Positions 31,854 to 41,486 of a DNA stretch of 64,000 nt are shown piece by piece. Within the stretch, counting starts at the first letter, position 1. Each line of letters starts with the position of its first letter. Both the position numbers and the translations under genes were made by a program. Below the pieces are notes generated by a model that worked only from the letters and a program-made list of their open reading frames with translations, was not told the DNA's origin and made no database searches. This DNA comes from Flavobacterium sp. LC2016-01 (lineage in GTDB: Bacteria > Bacteroidota > Bacteroidia > Flavobacteriales > Flavobacteriaceae), in contig NZ_WMIC01000004.1 in assembly GCF_009711135.1 (NCBI RefSeq), positions 186,001 through 250,000 of the forward strand, in the 5' to 3' direction.

Positions 31854-34800
31854 TTATTTTTCTTCTTCGTTATGAATTACGGCAACTGGTTTTCCAGAAA
31901 CCTTTTCTTGTAAATGCTGGAAGATGATGAATAAAACAGGGATGATAAACAAACCTAGAATTACTCCTGAAATCATACCTCCGGCAGCACCAATACTAAT
32001 AGAGTGGTTACCTTGAGCTGATGGTCCTTTGGCGCTCATCATTGGCACTAAACCAACAATAAAGGCAAGAGACGTCATGATAATTGGTCGTAAACGTAAT
32101 TTGGCAGCATCAATTGAAGCTCTAACTAACGCTTGTCCCGATTTTCTTTTCTGGACGGCAAATTCGACGATCAGAATGGCGTTTTTGGCGAGAAGTCCAA
32201 TCAGCATGACAAGGGCAACTTGTACATAAATGTTGTTCTCAATTCCAGTTAAACCAATAGCTACGAATACTCCAAAAATACCTGCAGGGATTGATAAGAT
32301 TACTGCCAAAGGCAAAATGTAACTTTCATACTGTGCAGCAAGTAGGAAATAAACGAATATCAAACACAGTAAGAATATAGTTGCCGATTGCCCTCCAGAA
32401 GAAATCTCCTCACGAGTCTGGCCCGAGAATTCAAACCCGTAACCTGCAGGTAATTGTTGTGCTGCTACTTCTTCAATTGCTTTAATGGCATCTCCTGAAC
32501 TAAATCCTGGTTTCGGAATCGCATTAATAGAAATTGAGTTAAATAAATTGTATCGTGAAGCGGTTTCTGAACCATAAATACGAGTTAGTTTTACTAATGT
32601 ATTTATTGGCACCATTTCGCCAGTTTTGTTTTTTACAAAAACTCTGTCAATTGCTGTTGGATCTGCTCTGTCTTGGATATCGGCTTGAACTACCACACGG
32701 TAATATTTACCAAATCGGTTAAAGTCAGATGCTTGTGCACTACCAAAGTAAGCCTGCATGGTTTGTAAAATGTCTTTTACATTTACGCCCAATTGATTCG
32801 CTTTTTCGTCGTTAACTTCTAATTGCAATTGCGGATAATCTGCTTTGAAAGAGGTAAAGGCAACTGCAATTTCAGGGCGTTTCATTAATTCGCCGATAAA
32901 ATTCTGAGAAATTCCACTGAATTTATCCAGTTTTCCTCCAGTTTTATCTTGTAAAACTAAATCTAAAGCCTCAACGTTACTAAATCCAGGAACAGTTGGG
33001 AAACTGAATACGAAGAAACTTCCGCCAGAAATAGCGCCCAGTTTGCCACGAACCTGATTCATGATTTCGTCAATATTTTTAACATCACCACGATCTTCAT
33101 TTGGTTTAAGCAATACGAAAACTACTGCTGAAGATGGACTTGTAGAGTTTGTCAATAAGTTGAAACCTGAAATCGCGGTTACAAATCGAGAAGCGTCTAA
33201 TGCTTTTAAAGTATTCTCAGCTTCAGTCATTACTTTTTGAGTTCCGTCTAATGATGTTCCAGATGGTGTATTTACTGCAATTGCAATAAATCCTTGGTCT
33301 TCTGTTGGAATAAATCCTGCAGGAGTTGTTTTTACCATCACAATTGTTGCTACGATAATTAAACCTAATCCGCCTAAACTCAACCATTTTCTTCTGATTA
33401 AGAATTTAAGTCCGCCAACGTAACGATTTGTCAACGATTCAAAACTGCTGTTAAAAGCGGTAAAGAATTTCTCTTTAAATCCTTTTTTCACATAAGGCGC
33501 ATCGTGATCGTGTGCTCCGTGATTATCTTTTAAGAATAATGCTGCAAGAGCCGGACTCAATGTTAAGGCATTTACTGCCGAAATTACAATTGCAATTGCC
33601 ATTGTAAAGGCAAACTGTCGATAGAAAACTCCTGTTGAGCCTTCCATAAAACCAACCGGCAGGAATACAGCAGCCATTACCAGCGTAATCGAGATAATAG
33701 CACCCGTTATTTCGTGCATTGCTTCATGGGTTGCGATTTTTGGAGACAAACGTTTGTGCTCCATTTTCGCATGCACCGCTTCGACTACCACAATGGCATC
33801 ATCGACCACAATACCAATCGCCAGAATTAATGCGAAAAGCGTTAAAAGGTTGATCGAAAATCCGAATAACTGCATGAAGAAGAACGTTCCTAAAATTGCT
33901 ACAGGTACAGCAATAGCCGGGATTAATGTTGATCTAAAATCTTGCAAGAAGATAAATACCACAATAAATACAAGTATAAAAGCTTCTAATAGCGTATGCT
34001 CAACTTGTTCGATAGATTGGTCAAGAGATACTTTTGTACTATAGAAAATATTGTGTTTTATGCCTTTTGGAAAATCTTTAGAAGCCTTTTCCATCATTTT
34101 ATTAATGGCAATCTGAATATCATTTGAGTTCGATCCAGCTAACTGGATAACCCCAATTACAATTCCTTTTTTACCATTTAAACGAGTTAAACTGTTATAT
34201 GAATAAGCACCAAGTTCAACTCTCGCTACATCTTTTAAACGAAGTACTGAACCATCTGCATTAGAACGTATCGCAATATTTTCGTAATCTTCTGGTTTAG
34301 TTAATTTTCCTTTGTATTTAATAACGTATTCAAAAACTTCTTTGCTTCGTTCTCCAAATTTCCCCGGAGCCGCTTCCAAACTTTTGTCTTGAATCGCTCC
34401 CATAACTTCACTTGGAGTAACTTTATAAGTTGACATTTGTGTTGGATTCAACCAAACACGCATAGAGTAATCTTTTACACCACCAAAAATACTGGCAGAA
34501 CCTACACCCGGAATACGTTTTAGTTCCGGAATAATATTAATCTGCGCATAGTTGGCAACAAAAGTCTGATCGTATTTTGCTTCATCATCGGTGTACATAC
34601 CAATTGCCATGATGAAACTGTTTTGTTGTTTCGCCGTAACGATACCTTGCTGCACAACTTCGGCAGGAAGCTGGCTGGTTGCCTGAGCAACTCTGTTTTG
34701 TACGTTTACCGCAGCTTGATCGGCATCAGTTCCTAGTTTAAAGAAAACGGTAATAGCCAAAGTACCGTCGTTACTAGCTGTAGAACTCATGTACGTCATG

Positions 34801-35021
34801 TTTTCTACACCATTTATAGATTCTTCGATTGAAGGTGCCACAGAACGTAAAACCGTTTCTGCGTTGGCTCCCGGATATACCGCAGTTACCAAAACCGATG
34901 GAGGCGCAATATCAGGAAACTGTTGTAAAGGCAGTTTAGTCAAACCTAATACTCCCAGAATCACCAACAAAATGGAAATTACGGTTGCCAGTACAGGTCT
35001 TTGTATAAATATTTTGAACAT
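31854..35021 (-). CDS. RND multidrug efflux permease (AcrB/HAE1 family)
   Basis: The 1055-residue inner-membrane pump has twelve predicted helices in two halves with large periplasmic loops. N-terminal MFKIFIQRPVLATVISILLV and GVENMTYMSS are canonical. The proton relay Asp-Asp is in IGIVVDDAIVVVEAV (TM4). Late segments AILIVEFAVQKRKSG and LRLRPIIMTSLAFIVGL are typical. The cytosolic linker between halves is His-rich (HGAHDHDAP). The drug profile cannot be read. It sits between adaptor (12-base gap) and the 37-residue peptide, forming a complete tripartite operon. Confidence 0.95.
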   Translation of the reverse strand: MFKIFIQRPVLATVISILLVILGVLGLTKLPLQQFPDIAPPSVLVTAVYPGANAETVLRSVAPSIEESINGVENMTYMSSTASNDGTLAITVFFKLGTDADQAAVNVQNRVAQATSQLPAEVVQQGIVTAKQQNSFIMAIGMYTDDEAKYDQTFVANYAQINIIPELKRIPGVGSASIFGGVKDYSMRVWLNPTQMSTYKVTPSEVMGAIQDKSLEAAPGKFGERSKEVFEYVIKYKGKLTKPEDYENIAIRSNADGSVLRLKDVARVELGAYSYNSLTRLNGKKGIVIGVIQLAGSNSNDIQIAINKMMEKASKDFPKGIKHNIFYSTKVSLDQSIEQVEHTLLEAFILVFIVVFIFLQDFRSTLIPAIAVPVAILGTFFFMQLFGFSINLLTLFALILAIGIVVDDAIVVVEAVHAKMEHKRLSPKIATHEAMHEITGAIISITLVMAAVFLPVGFMEGSTGVFYRQFAFTMAIAIVISAVNALTLSPALAALFLKDNHGAHDHDAPYVKKGFKEKFFTAFNSSFESLTNRYVGGLKFLIRRKWLSLGGLGLIIVATIVMVKTTPAGFIPTEDQGFIAIAVNTPSGTSLDGTQKVMTEAENTLKALDASRFVTAISGFNLLTNSTSPSSAVVFVLLKPNEDRGDVKNIDEIMNQVRGKLGAISGGSFFVFSFPTVPGFSNVEALDLVLQDKTGGKLDKFSGISQNFIGELMKRPEIAVAFTSFKADYPQLQLEVNDEKANQLGVNVKDILQTMQAYFGSAQASDFNRFGKYYRVVVQADIQDRADPTAIDRVFVKNKTGEMVPINTLVKLTRIYGSETASRYNLFNSISINAIPKPGFSSGDAIKAIEEVAAQQLPAGYGFEFSGQTREEISSGGQSATIFLLCLIFVYFLLAAQYESYILPLAVILSIPAGIFGVFVAIGLTGIENNIYVQVALVMLIGLLAKNAILIVEFAVQKRKSGQALVRASIDAAKLRLRPIIMTSLAFIVGLVPMMSAKGPSAQGNHSISIGAAGGMISGVILGLFIIPVLFIIFQHLQEKVSGKPVAVIHNEEEK

Positions 35022-35033
35022 TTTCTTTTAGAA

Positions 35034-36182
35034 TTATTTTTTATTAGTTACTTCGGCAACTTTAGTTGATTTTTCTGGCTGAATCGCTTGTCCATCCTGA
35101 AGTTTGTCAATACCGCTTAACACGATTTGGTCACCTGTTTTTACACCTTCTTTAATTAAATAATTGGTACCGCTTTTACCTACAATAGTAATAGGCGTTT
35201 TAGTTACTTTGTTGTCTTTGCCTACACTGAAAACAAATACTTTATCCTGCATTTCAACTGTAGCCGCTTGTGGCACTAAAATCGCATCGTCGTGATTTAA
35301 TCCTAAACGGATTTTCCCTGTATTTCCAGAACGTAAAGTTCCGTTTGCATTTGGGAAAGTTGCTCTAATCGTGATTGCTCCGGTAGTTTTATCAAATTGA
35401 CCGTCTACCATATCAATTTTTCCGGTTTGAGGATAAGCGTTGTTGTCCGCTAAAATCAAAGTAACCGGAGGCAGTTTTTTGATTTTATCACCAAGAGAAT
35501 TTCCAGCGTATTGTGCTTTAAAGTTGATGAAATCTGTTTCTCCCAAAGAGAAATAAGCAAACACTTCATGAACATCTGATAAAGTAGTTAAGGCTTCAAC
35601 ATCAGAAGCAGAAACTAAACTTCCTTGTTTTTTAGGTAATCTTCCGATGTAACCACTAACAGGGGCTGTTACATTCGTATATCCTAAATTAATTTTAGCA
35701 GAACCAACCATTGCTTTTGCCTGTTCGATATTTGCAGCAGCAATTTTTTGAGAAGCTTTAGCTGTTTTTAACTGATAATCAGAAACTACTTTGTTTTGTA
35801 CTAACGGAGTCAATTTATCAACTTCTAAGTTTGCGTTAATCAAAGCCGCTTCTGCAGCATGAAGACTTGCCAAAGCATTGTTTAACTGCTCACGATACGG
35901 ACGCTCGTTTATTTTGAATAAAGTTTGTCCTTTGCTTACGTAAGAACCTTCATCAACAAAAATTCTGTCAAGGTTTCCGCTTACTTGTGGGCGAATTTCA
36001 ACATCAACTGTTCCTTGTATAGCAGCAGGATATTCGGCATCAGTAGTTGTATTTGCACTTGTGATGGCCAACACAGGTAAAACCGGCGGAGGTGGAGCAG
36101 TAGGTGCCTGATTTTTATCGGCACAGCTGCTTAATACTAAAGCCAGAATAAAACTGGTTATAATTACATTTTTCATTTTCAT
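35034..36182 (-). CDS. RND efflux periplasmic adaptor (membrane fusion lipoprotein)
   Basis: I use the ATG at 36182 (MKMKNVIITSF) because it begins the lipoprotein signal ending LSSC (Cys19); the frame to 36293 runs through an operator copy. The 382-residue protein has a Pro-rich linker (APTAPPPPVLPV), then the HlyD/AcrA order: barrel strand VRPQVSGNLDRIFVDEGSYV-like segment (EIRPQVSGNLDRIFV), helical hairpin with lipoyl halves, and NVTAPVSGYIGRL. It bridges pump and outer membrane factor. Confidence 0.93.
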   Translation of the reverse strand: MKMKNVIITSFILALVLSSCADKNQAPTAPPPPVLPVLAITSANTTTDAEYPAAIQGTVDVEIRPQVSGNLDRIFVDEGSYVSKGQTLFKINERPYREQLNNALASLHAAEAALINANLEVDKLTPLVQNKVVSDYQLKTAKASQKIAAANIEQAKAMVGSAKINLGYTNVTAPVSGYIGRLPKKQGSLVSASDVEALTTLSDVHEVFAYFSLGETDFINFKAQYAGNSLGDKIKKLPPVTLILADNNAYPQTGKIDMVDGQFDKTTGAITIRATFPNANGTLRSGNTGKIRLGLNHDDAILVPQAATVEMQDKVFVFSVGKDNKVTKTPITIVGKSGTNYLIKEGVKTGDQIVLSGIDKLQDGQAIQPEKSTKVAEVTNKK

Positions 36183-36267
36183 ATTGGTTTTAATTGGTTG
36201 AACATTTCTTTTAAAAAATCTTGGTATTCTGAAATTCTCGGGATTCATATTTAATAAAATTAAATTA

Positions 36268-36479
36268 TCTAACGTCGTTAAGTAAATGTGCACAAACTTT
36301 CATACTTTAAGCTTTTTCAATTTTACTTCAATCGCTATTAAAAGATTTAACGGCGTTAAGTAAAAGTCTAAAAAAAGAGTTTTTATTACTCTATTAAATT
36401 TTCTAACAGTGTTAAGTAAAGGTTATAAAAAAAAGGATTTTATATTATCCGATTAAATTATTTTACACTGTTAAGTAAA
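36268..36479. promoter_or_regulatory. Array of four dyad operators upstream of RND operon 1
   Basis: Four copies of a motif near YTWACrnyGTTAAGTAAA lie at 36268-36287, 36346-36365, 36402-36421 and 36461-36479. The core TTAACGGCGTTAA is palindromic. The last three are embedded in roughly 57-base direct repeats that also share ATTTAAT-type tails on the minus strand. A fifth copy precedes the tetR gene at 37108. This layout fits cooperative binding of the adjacent TetR regulator. Confidence 0.75.
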
Positions 36480-36493
36480 AAATGAAAAAAATA

Positions 36494-37087
36494 TTATTGT
36501 ATTGATTTGATGATACCTCCAATAGCATCTTTCAAAATTTGGGCATTTATTGTTTCTAAAATATCACTTTTATTAATGATGTTGATGGCGATTAAACCAT
36601 GAATAACAGAAAAGAAAGTGAAGTACTTTTGCTTAATGATATCCTGACTCGGGTTACTGTCTTTCATTACTTCAGCAATTACCTGAGTGAATAATTTGTA
36701 GGGTCCCTCTTGAGCCGAACATCGCTGTGCGCAGCAGGTCATTTGAACACCAAACATTAACTGATACATTTCAGTATTTGTAAAAGCGAAGTCCCAGTAA
36801 GTCATCCACATGGCTTCTAATTGATCTTCGGGTTTCTCAAACTTGTCGATTGCAATTTGCAGTTCTTTAGTCAGTTTTATAAAACCTTTGCCAGTCAGTT
36901 CTTCTAATATTGCTTCCTTATTTGAAAAGTATTCATAGATAATAGGAGCAGTATATTCGATTCTGTCGGCAATTTTACGCATACTCAAACCATTCCAGCC
37001 TTCTTCTTTTACGATATCATAAGCAGCGCCAAGAATGTTATTTCTTGTCTCTTCTTTTTGTCTTAAAATTCGATCTTTGCTAGCCAT
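36494..37087 (-). CDS. TetR/AcrR-family regulator of RND operon 1
   Basis: The 197-residue protein has a TetR helix-turn-helix (about 13-60: NILGAAYDIVKEEGWNGLS, MRKIADRIEYTAPIIYEYFSNKE). The C-terminal domain has WTYWDFAFTNTEMYQLMFG-like residues of the WHG group (MTYWDFAFTN). A Cys cluster, Cys118, Cys119 and Cys123 (MTCCAQRC), lies in the likely ligand domain and is unusual; it might sense thiol-reactive or metal compounds. The gene precedes the operon on the same strand and carries an operator copy upstream, so autoregulation is likely. Confidence 0.88.
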   Translation of the reverse strand: MASKDRILRQKEETRNNILGAAYDIVKEEGWNGLSMRKIADRIEYTAPIIYEYFSNKEAILEELTGKGFIKLTKELQIAIDKFEKPEDQLEAMWMTYWDFAFTNTEMYQLMFGVQMTCCAQRCSAQEGPYKLFTQVIAEVMKDSNPSQDIIKQKYFTFFSVIHGLIAINIINKSDILETINAQILKDAIGGIIKSIQ

Positions 37088-37107
37088 TATATTCGAGTAT
37101 TAAATTG

Positions 37108-37127
37108 TTTAACACTGTTAGGCAAAT
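37108..37127 (-). promoter_or_regulatory. Fifth operator copy, upstream of tetR
   Basis: TTTAACACTGTTAGGCAAAT repeats the dyad found four times before the efflux operon, 21 bases upstream of the tetR ATG. A shared CATTTR and ATTTAAT context on the minus strand aligns with the copy at 36268. Confidence 0.7.
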
Positions 37128-37355
37128 GTATGGCGGATTTTCAAATAATAATATAAAATCATCATAATTTTTTCTTATTCAACCATAGAGAATACTAAAA
37201 CACTAGTAAAATAAGGCATTTCGAAAGGTTTTCTTTTTTTTTAGAAATTCGAATTTAAGCCAAATTCAAATAAATTTCGATCAGAATGAAGATCATTTTA
37301 ATGTTTTTTGATGCTGAAAAACGTCTGATTTTTTTATTGATGAATAAAATTTTGA

Positions 37356-38279
37356 TTATTTCATGCCCCGAACGTTCATTTCTATCGTATAAACACTTTT
37401 ACCAGCAGTAATAAATAATGTTTTAAATTTTTTTCCTCCAAAACAAACATTAGCTGTCCAAGGTTCTGGAACATCAATATGGGCTATTTTTTCTCCCTTT
37501 GGATTGAATACGGTAACTCCGTTTCCACATAAGTAAATATTTCCGGACTGGTCTATGGTCATTCCATCTGAACCTGATTCAGTAAACAGCGTTTTTTTAC
37601 CTAAAGACCCATTACTGTCAATTGTATAAGAGTACGTTTTATTTGCTCCTATATCCGCTACGAATAAGGTTTTTCCATCGGAAGTCCCAATAATGCCATT
37701 CGGTTTTACAAGATCATCGGCAACGGTGATAATTTTGGATTTATCCGCAGATAAATAGTAAACACTTTCTTTCTCTATTTCTTTGGACGTATGTTTCCAG
37801 TAATCTCTTTGGTAAAAAGGATCTGTAAAATAAATACCGCCTTTTGGATCGACCCAAAGATCATTGGGACCATTCAGCCTTTTTCCTTCAAAGTTGTTCA
37901 GTAGTACAGTATAATTTTTGTTTTGGTCTATTTTCCAAAGTTCATTTTTTTCATCGGCGCAAGCCAAAAGATTTCCTGCGTGATCAAAATACAAACCGTT
38001 TGCTCTTCCTGCATTTTCCATAAAAACAGAAAGTTCGCCATTAACCGACCATTTCATGATTCTATTATTAGGCTGATCCGTAAAATAAATATTTCCTTTC
38101 TTATCCGAGGCAGGGCCTTCCGTAAAACTGAATTGATCTGATAGTTTGGTGAGAAATGCGTCTTTTGCTATTACGTTATGTTTTTTTTCCTCTAATTTCT
38201 GAGCGTATATAAAATTTGTAAAAGTTAAAGTAATAACAAATAGAAGGTGTGATTTTATTTTAATTTGGCGTTGATTCAT
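37356..38279 (-). CDS. SMP-30/gluconolactonase-family lactonase, exported
   Basis: The start at 38279 (MNQRQIKIKSHLLFV) gives a signal peptide ending FIYAQ; the frame to 38384 extends into a structured intergenic element. The 307-residue beta-propeller has the SMP-30 motifs FTEGPASDKKGNIYFTDQ, LNGPNDLWVDPKGGIYFTDP and VKPNGIIGTSDGKTLFVAD, supplying the Glu and Asn/Asp metal ligands. It hydrolyses sugar lactones such as gluconolactone in the periplasm. It is divergent from the gntP-gluconokinase pair at 38628, which would use the gluconate it makes. Confidence 0.87.
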   Translation of the reverse strand: MNQRQIKIKSHLLFVITLTFTNFIYAQKLEEKKHNVIAKDAFLTKLSDQFSFTEGPASDKKGNIYFTDQPNNRIMKWSVNGELSVFMENAGRANGLYFDHAGNLLACADEKNELWKIDQNKNYTVLLNNFEGKRLNGPNDLWVDPKGGIYFTDPFYQRDYWKHTSKEIEKESVYYLSADKSKIITVADDLVKPNGIIGTSDGKTLFVADIGANKTYSYTIDSNGSLGKKTLFTESGSDGMTIDQSGNIYLCGNGVTVFNPKGEKIAHIDVPEPWTANVCFGGKKFKTLFITAGKSVYTIEMNVRGMK

Positions 38280-38393
38280 AATAAAAAAAGTTGCTTTTGA
38301 AGTGGTTTTAAAAGTAGTTTTTATTTCTGATATTCTGTAAAGTTGAGTTAGGATTCTTTTCAGGAGCAGAAATTCCGTTTTCAAAAGAACGTT

Positions 38394-38486
38394 TAGTCCC
38401 GCTCTTCACTATATTCCGATAAACAAAAACTACGGCTAAAAAGCCTTGTTTTTCTAAATCGGGAGATGCCGTTTCGATCGGGGCTA
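38394..38486 (-). ncRNA. Second structured RNA element (Flavo-1-like candidate)
   Basis: On the minus strand TAGCCCCG (38486-38479) pairs with CGGGACTA (38401-38394) with one mismatch. Inside, CCGAT pairs with ATCGG, AAAAAC with GTTTTT and GGCT with AGCC. Between lie CGAAACGGCAT and AATATAGTGAAGAG, strongly like the recurrent flavobacterial GAAGCGGCAT...AGCGGAAAGC motif. It lies 115 bases upstream of the lactonase start on the same strand, so it could be a leader or a separate RNA. Confidence 0.5.
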
Positions 38487-38627
38487 GGCGAGAACGTATC
38501 TTTTTTATAATTTCCCTAAGCAGCTTTAAATGAATTTATTTAACATATTAAATTTCAAATGACGGCTTTTTACGTGTAGAAAGTAATATTTTTACGAGAC
38601 AAATTCAAAACACTTAATCAATAAATT

Positions 38628-39947
38628 ATGTCGCTACTGATTCTTATTGCAGGGATTCTCTTATTATTGATTCTAATTTCCATTGTAAAGCTCAATGCCT
38701 TTATTTCCCTAATTGTTGCCGCTTTCTTTGTCGGCATTTTCAAGCAAATGCCTTTTCCGGATTTAATCAATTCGATTCAGGAGGGAATAGGAAGTACGTT
38801 AGGTTCTTTAATTCTTATTCTTGCCTTTGGTGTTATTTTAGGAAATTTGCTTTCCGATAGTGGCGCTGCACAGCGAATCAGTTCTGTGATGATTCGGTCT
38901 TTTGGTATACAGCATATTAAATGGGCAATGGTCATAACCGGATTTTCTGTTGGAATTTCAATGTTCTACAATGCAGGGTTTATAATTTTGATTCCAATGG
39001 TTTTTGCCGTGGCCAAAAGCACTAAACAGCCTATTATTTATTTGGGAATTGCCATGGCATCGGCGCTTTCTATTACGCATGGTTTTTTGCCTCCACATCC
39101 GGGACCAACAGCAATTGCAGTTATTTTTAAAGCCAATATCGGCAAAACACTTCTTTACGGACTTATAGTTGCGCTTCCAGCACTTTTCATGGCCGGAATC
39201 ATCTTTCCTGAATTTATAAAAAAAATAAATGCCTTTCCCCCAAAAGGATTATTCGACAGCAAAACTTTCACAGAATCAGAAATGCCTTCTTTTACAATTA
39301 GCATTGTAACGGCATTAGTTCCAATTTTTTTAATGGCCACAGCTACGTTCAGTGAATTAGTATTACCCAAAGAAAGTGCGTTATGTGCCTTTTTGCTTTT
39401 TATTGGAAATCCGACAACTTCAATGTTAATTGCGATACTTTTTGCTGTACTTACCTTAGGCATTTTACGCGGAAGAAAAATGCAGGATATTATGGATAAA
39501 TCGGGCAGTGCTTTAAGTTCGGCTACGATGATCATTTTAATAATTGCTGCCGGCGGTGCTTTTAAACAAGTATTAATTGACAGCGGAATTGGAACAGATT
39601 TGAGTGCTTTTTTCGAACGATCCTCTCTTTCTCCTTTATTGTTAGGCTGGCTGATTGCGACTATTATTCGCATTGCTTTAGGATCTGCAACAGTCGCCGG
39701 ATTAACCGCAGCCGGAATTGTACAGCCCTTAGTGATTGCATCTGGTGTGAGTCCGGAATTAATGGTTTTGTCTATTGGCGCTGGAAGTTTAATGTGCTCG
39801 CATGTAAACGATACTGGGTTTTGGATGTTTAAGGAATATTTTGGCATCAGCGTTTCAGACACTTTTAAAACTTGGACCGTTATGGAAACAATTATAGGAG
39901 TAATGGGATTAATTGGTGTATTACTTTTAAATTTATGGATCAAATAA
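38628..39947 (+). CDS. gntP: GntP-family gluconate:H+ symporter
   Basis: The 439-residue permease has about twelve transmembrane helices. Family hallmarks include AFILLG-type early helices, GFSVGISMFYNAGFIILIPMV, SITHGFLPPHPGPTAIAV and AGSLMCSHVNDTGFWMFKEYFG. It imports gluconate across the inner membrane. It is followed six bases later by gluconokinase, so the substrate call is strong for this family. Length is normal. Confidence 0.92.
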   Translation: MSLLILIAGILLLLILISIVKLNAFISLIVAAFFVGIFKQMPFPDLINSIQEGIGSTLGSLILILAFGVILGNLLSDSGAAQRISSVMIRSFGIQHIKWAMVITGFSVGISMFYNAGFIILIPMVFAVAKSTKQPIIYLGIAMASALSITHGFLPPHPGPTAIAVIFKANIGKTLLYGLIVALPALFMAGIIFPEFIKKINAFPPKGLFDSKTFTESEMPSFTISIVTALVPIFLMATATFSELVLPKESALCAFLLFIGNPTTSMLIAILFAVLTLGILRGRKMQDIMDKSGSALSSATMIILIIAAGGAFKQVLIDSGIGTDLSAFFERSSLSPLLLGWLIATIIRIALGSATVAGLTAAGIVQPLVIASGVSPELMVLSIGAGSLMCSHVNDTGFWMFKEYFGISVSDTFKTWTVMETIIGVMGLIGVLLLNLWIK

Positions 39948-39952
39948 ATAAT

Positions 39953-41371
39953 ATGGAAGCATTGTATATTGGCATTGACATAGGAACAACAGCCACAAAA
40001 GCCGTTTGTTTTGATAAACAGGGAAATGTGCTTCGACAAATTGCTAAGTCTTACGAAATGTATCATCCCAAGCCGGAATGGAGTATTCAAAAACCGTACG
40101 AAATTTTGCAAGCCGTAAAGGAATGTATTAACGAGATTACAAACGCAATTCAGCCTCAGTTTATCAGTTTTAGCTCGGCGATGCAAAGTGTTATTGCAAT
40201 TGATGAAAGTGGAAAACCACTGACAGATGCTATTTTATGGGCTGATAACAGAGCGACGGGAATTGCCGAAAAACTTAAAAATTCAGATCAAGGAAAACAC
40301 TTTTATCAAAAAACGGGAATACCAATTCATCCTTTTTCTCCTTTGACAAAAATTGCCTGGTTCAAAGAATTTGATGCTGAACTATTTTCCAAAACTTATA
40401 AATTCATCAGTATCAAAGAATATGTCTGGCATCATTTGACCAATGAATATTATACAGACACCTCAATGGCATCCGGAACTGGATTGTTAAATATTAATAG
40501 TTTAGATTGGGATGAGGAAGTTTTGGATTTCTTAAACATAAAGCCGTATCAACTATCTAAAGTTTGCGAAGTCACGCACCAATGCAAAGGAATTTCAGAT
40601 GATTTTCTTTACGTAATAGGAGGTGGCGATGGTGCGTTGGCCAATCTCGGAACAGGCGCCATGAACAAAAATTGTATTGCTTTAACTATTGGCACGAGCG
40701 GAGCAGTTCGACTTCCTATTGACAAACCGTATCTTGACGACCAAATGCGCACGCAGTGTTATCATTTAATGGACAATCAATATCTTACTTTAGGTGCTGT
40801 CAATAATGGTGCGATAGTTTTACAATGGTTGAAAGAAACTTTACTGAAAACAACACAATCTTTAGAAGTTCTTATTGAAGAAGCTGAAGAAATTCCTGCG
40901 GGTTCTGATGGACTGCTTTTTGTACCTTATTTATTGGGAGAACGAGCGCCAATCTGGGATGCCTCGGCTCAAGGAACTCTTTTAGGAATGCAGATTACGC
41001 ACACACAAGCGCACTTGGTACGAGCCACTTTAGAAGGAATTTTATTTGGATTGTTCCAAATCACAGAAATTTTAATTCCGGATCCCAAACATAGAAAAGA
41101 AACAAAAGTTATGGCCAGTGGCGGATTTGGCAAAAGCGAACTGTGGCTCCAAATGGCTGCTGATATTTTTCAGATGCAGGTTGAAACCTCGCAAACTATC
41201 GAAGGATCTTCTTGGGGCGCTGTTCTTATAGGTTTGAAATCACTCAGTGAGAAGATCACAAATGATAGCAAAACCGGACAAACCTATTTTCCTAATATGG
41301 AAAATAAAAGTGTATATGAAGTTGCGTTCAACAAGTTTAAAAAAGTATATCCTTTACTGAAGGATTTTTAA
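39953..41371 (+). CDS. gntK: Gluconokinase (FGGY family)
   Basis: I choose ATG 39953 (MEALYIGIDIGTT), giving 472 residues; the frame begins earlier only inside gntP. The N-terminal phosphate-binding motif IGIDIGTTATKAV, the central DNRATG and GGGDGALANLGTGAM, and the C-terminal ASGGFGKSELWLQMAADI fit FGGY carbohydrate kinases of the gluconate branch. It phosphorylates gluconate to 6-phosphogluconate, feeding the pentose phosphate or Entner-Doudoroff route. With gntP upstream and the lactonase divergent, the locus covers lactone, gluconate uptake and phosphorylation. Confidence 0.9.
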   Translation: MEALYIGIDIGTTATKAVCFDKQGNVLRQIAKSYEMYHPKPEWSIQKPYEILQAVKECINEITNAIQPQFISFSSAMQSVIAIDESGKPLTDAILWADNRATGIAEKLKNSDQGKHFYQKTGIPIHPFSPLTKIAWFKEFDAELFSKTYKFISIKEYVWHHLTNEYYTDTSMASGTGLLNINSLDWDEEVLDFLNIKPYQLSKVCEVTHQCKGISDDFLYVIGGGDGALANLGTGAMNKNCIALTIGTSGAVRLPIDKPYLDDQMRTQCYHLMDNQYLTLGAVNNGAIVLQWLKETLLKTTQSLEVLIEEAEEIPAGSDGLLFVPYLLGERAPIWDASAQGTLLGMQITHTQAHLVRATLEGILFGLFQITEILIPDPKHRKETKVMASGGFGKSELWLQMAADIFQMQVETSQTIEGSSWGAVLIGLKSLSEKITNDSKTGQTYFPNMENKSVYEVAFNKFKKVYPLLKDF

Positions 41372-41486
41372 GAACGAATATGAATTTCGATCAGAAGCAT
41401 TAAAACATAAAAATTAATTATTGTTGTTATAAAGCTAGGCGATGGCCATTTTTAGAGGGAATTACGGTGGCATGATTCCCATTATT

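Noticed and set aside
39155..40186. 343-residue minus-strand ORF
   Set aside because: It is antisense to gntP and gluconokinase, both of which have clear family motifs.
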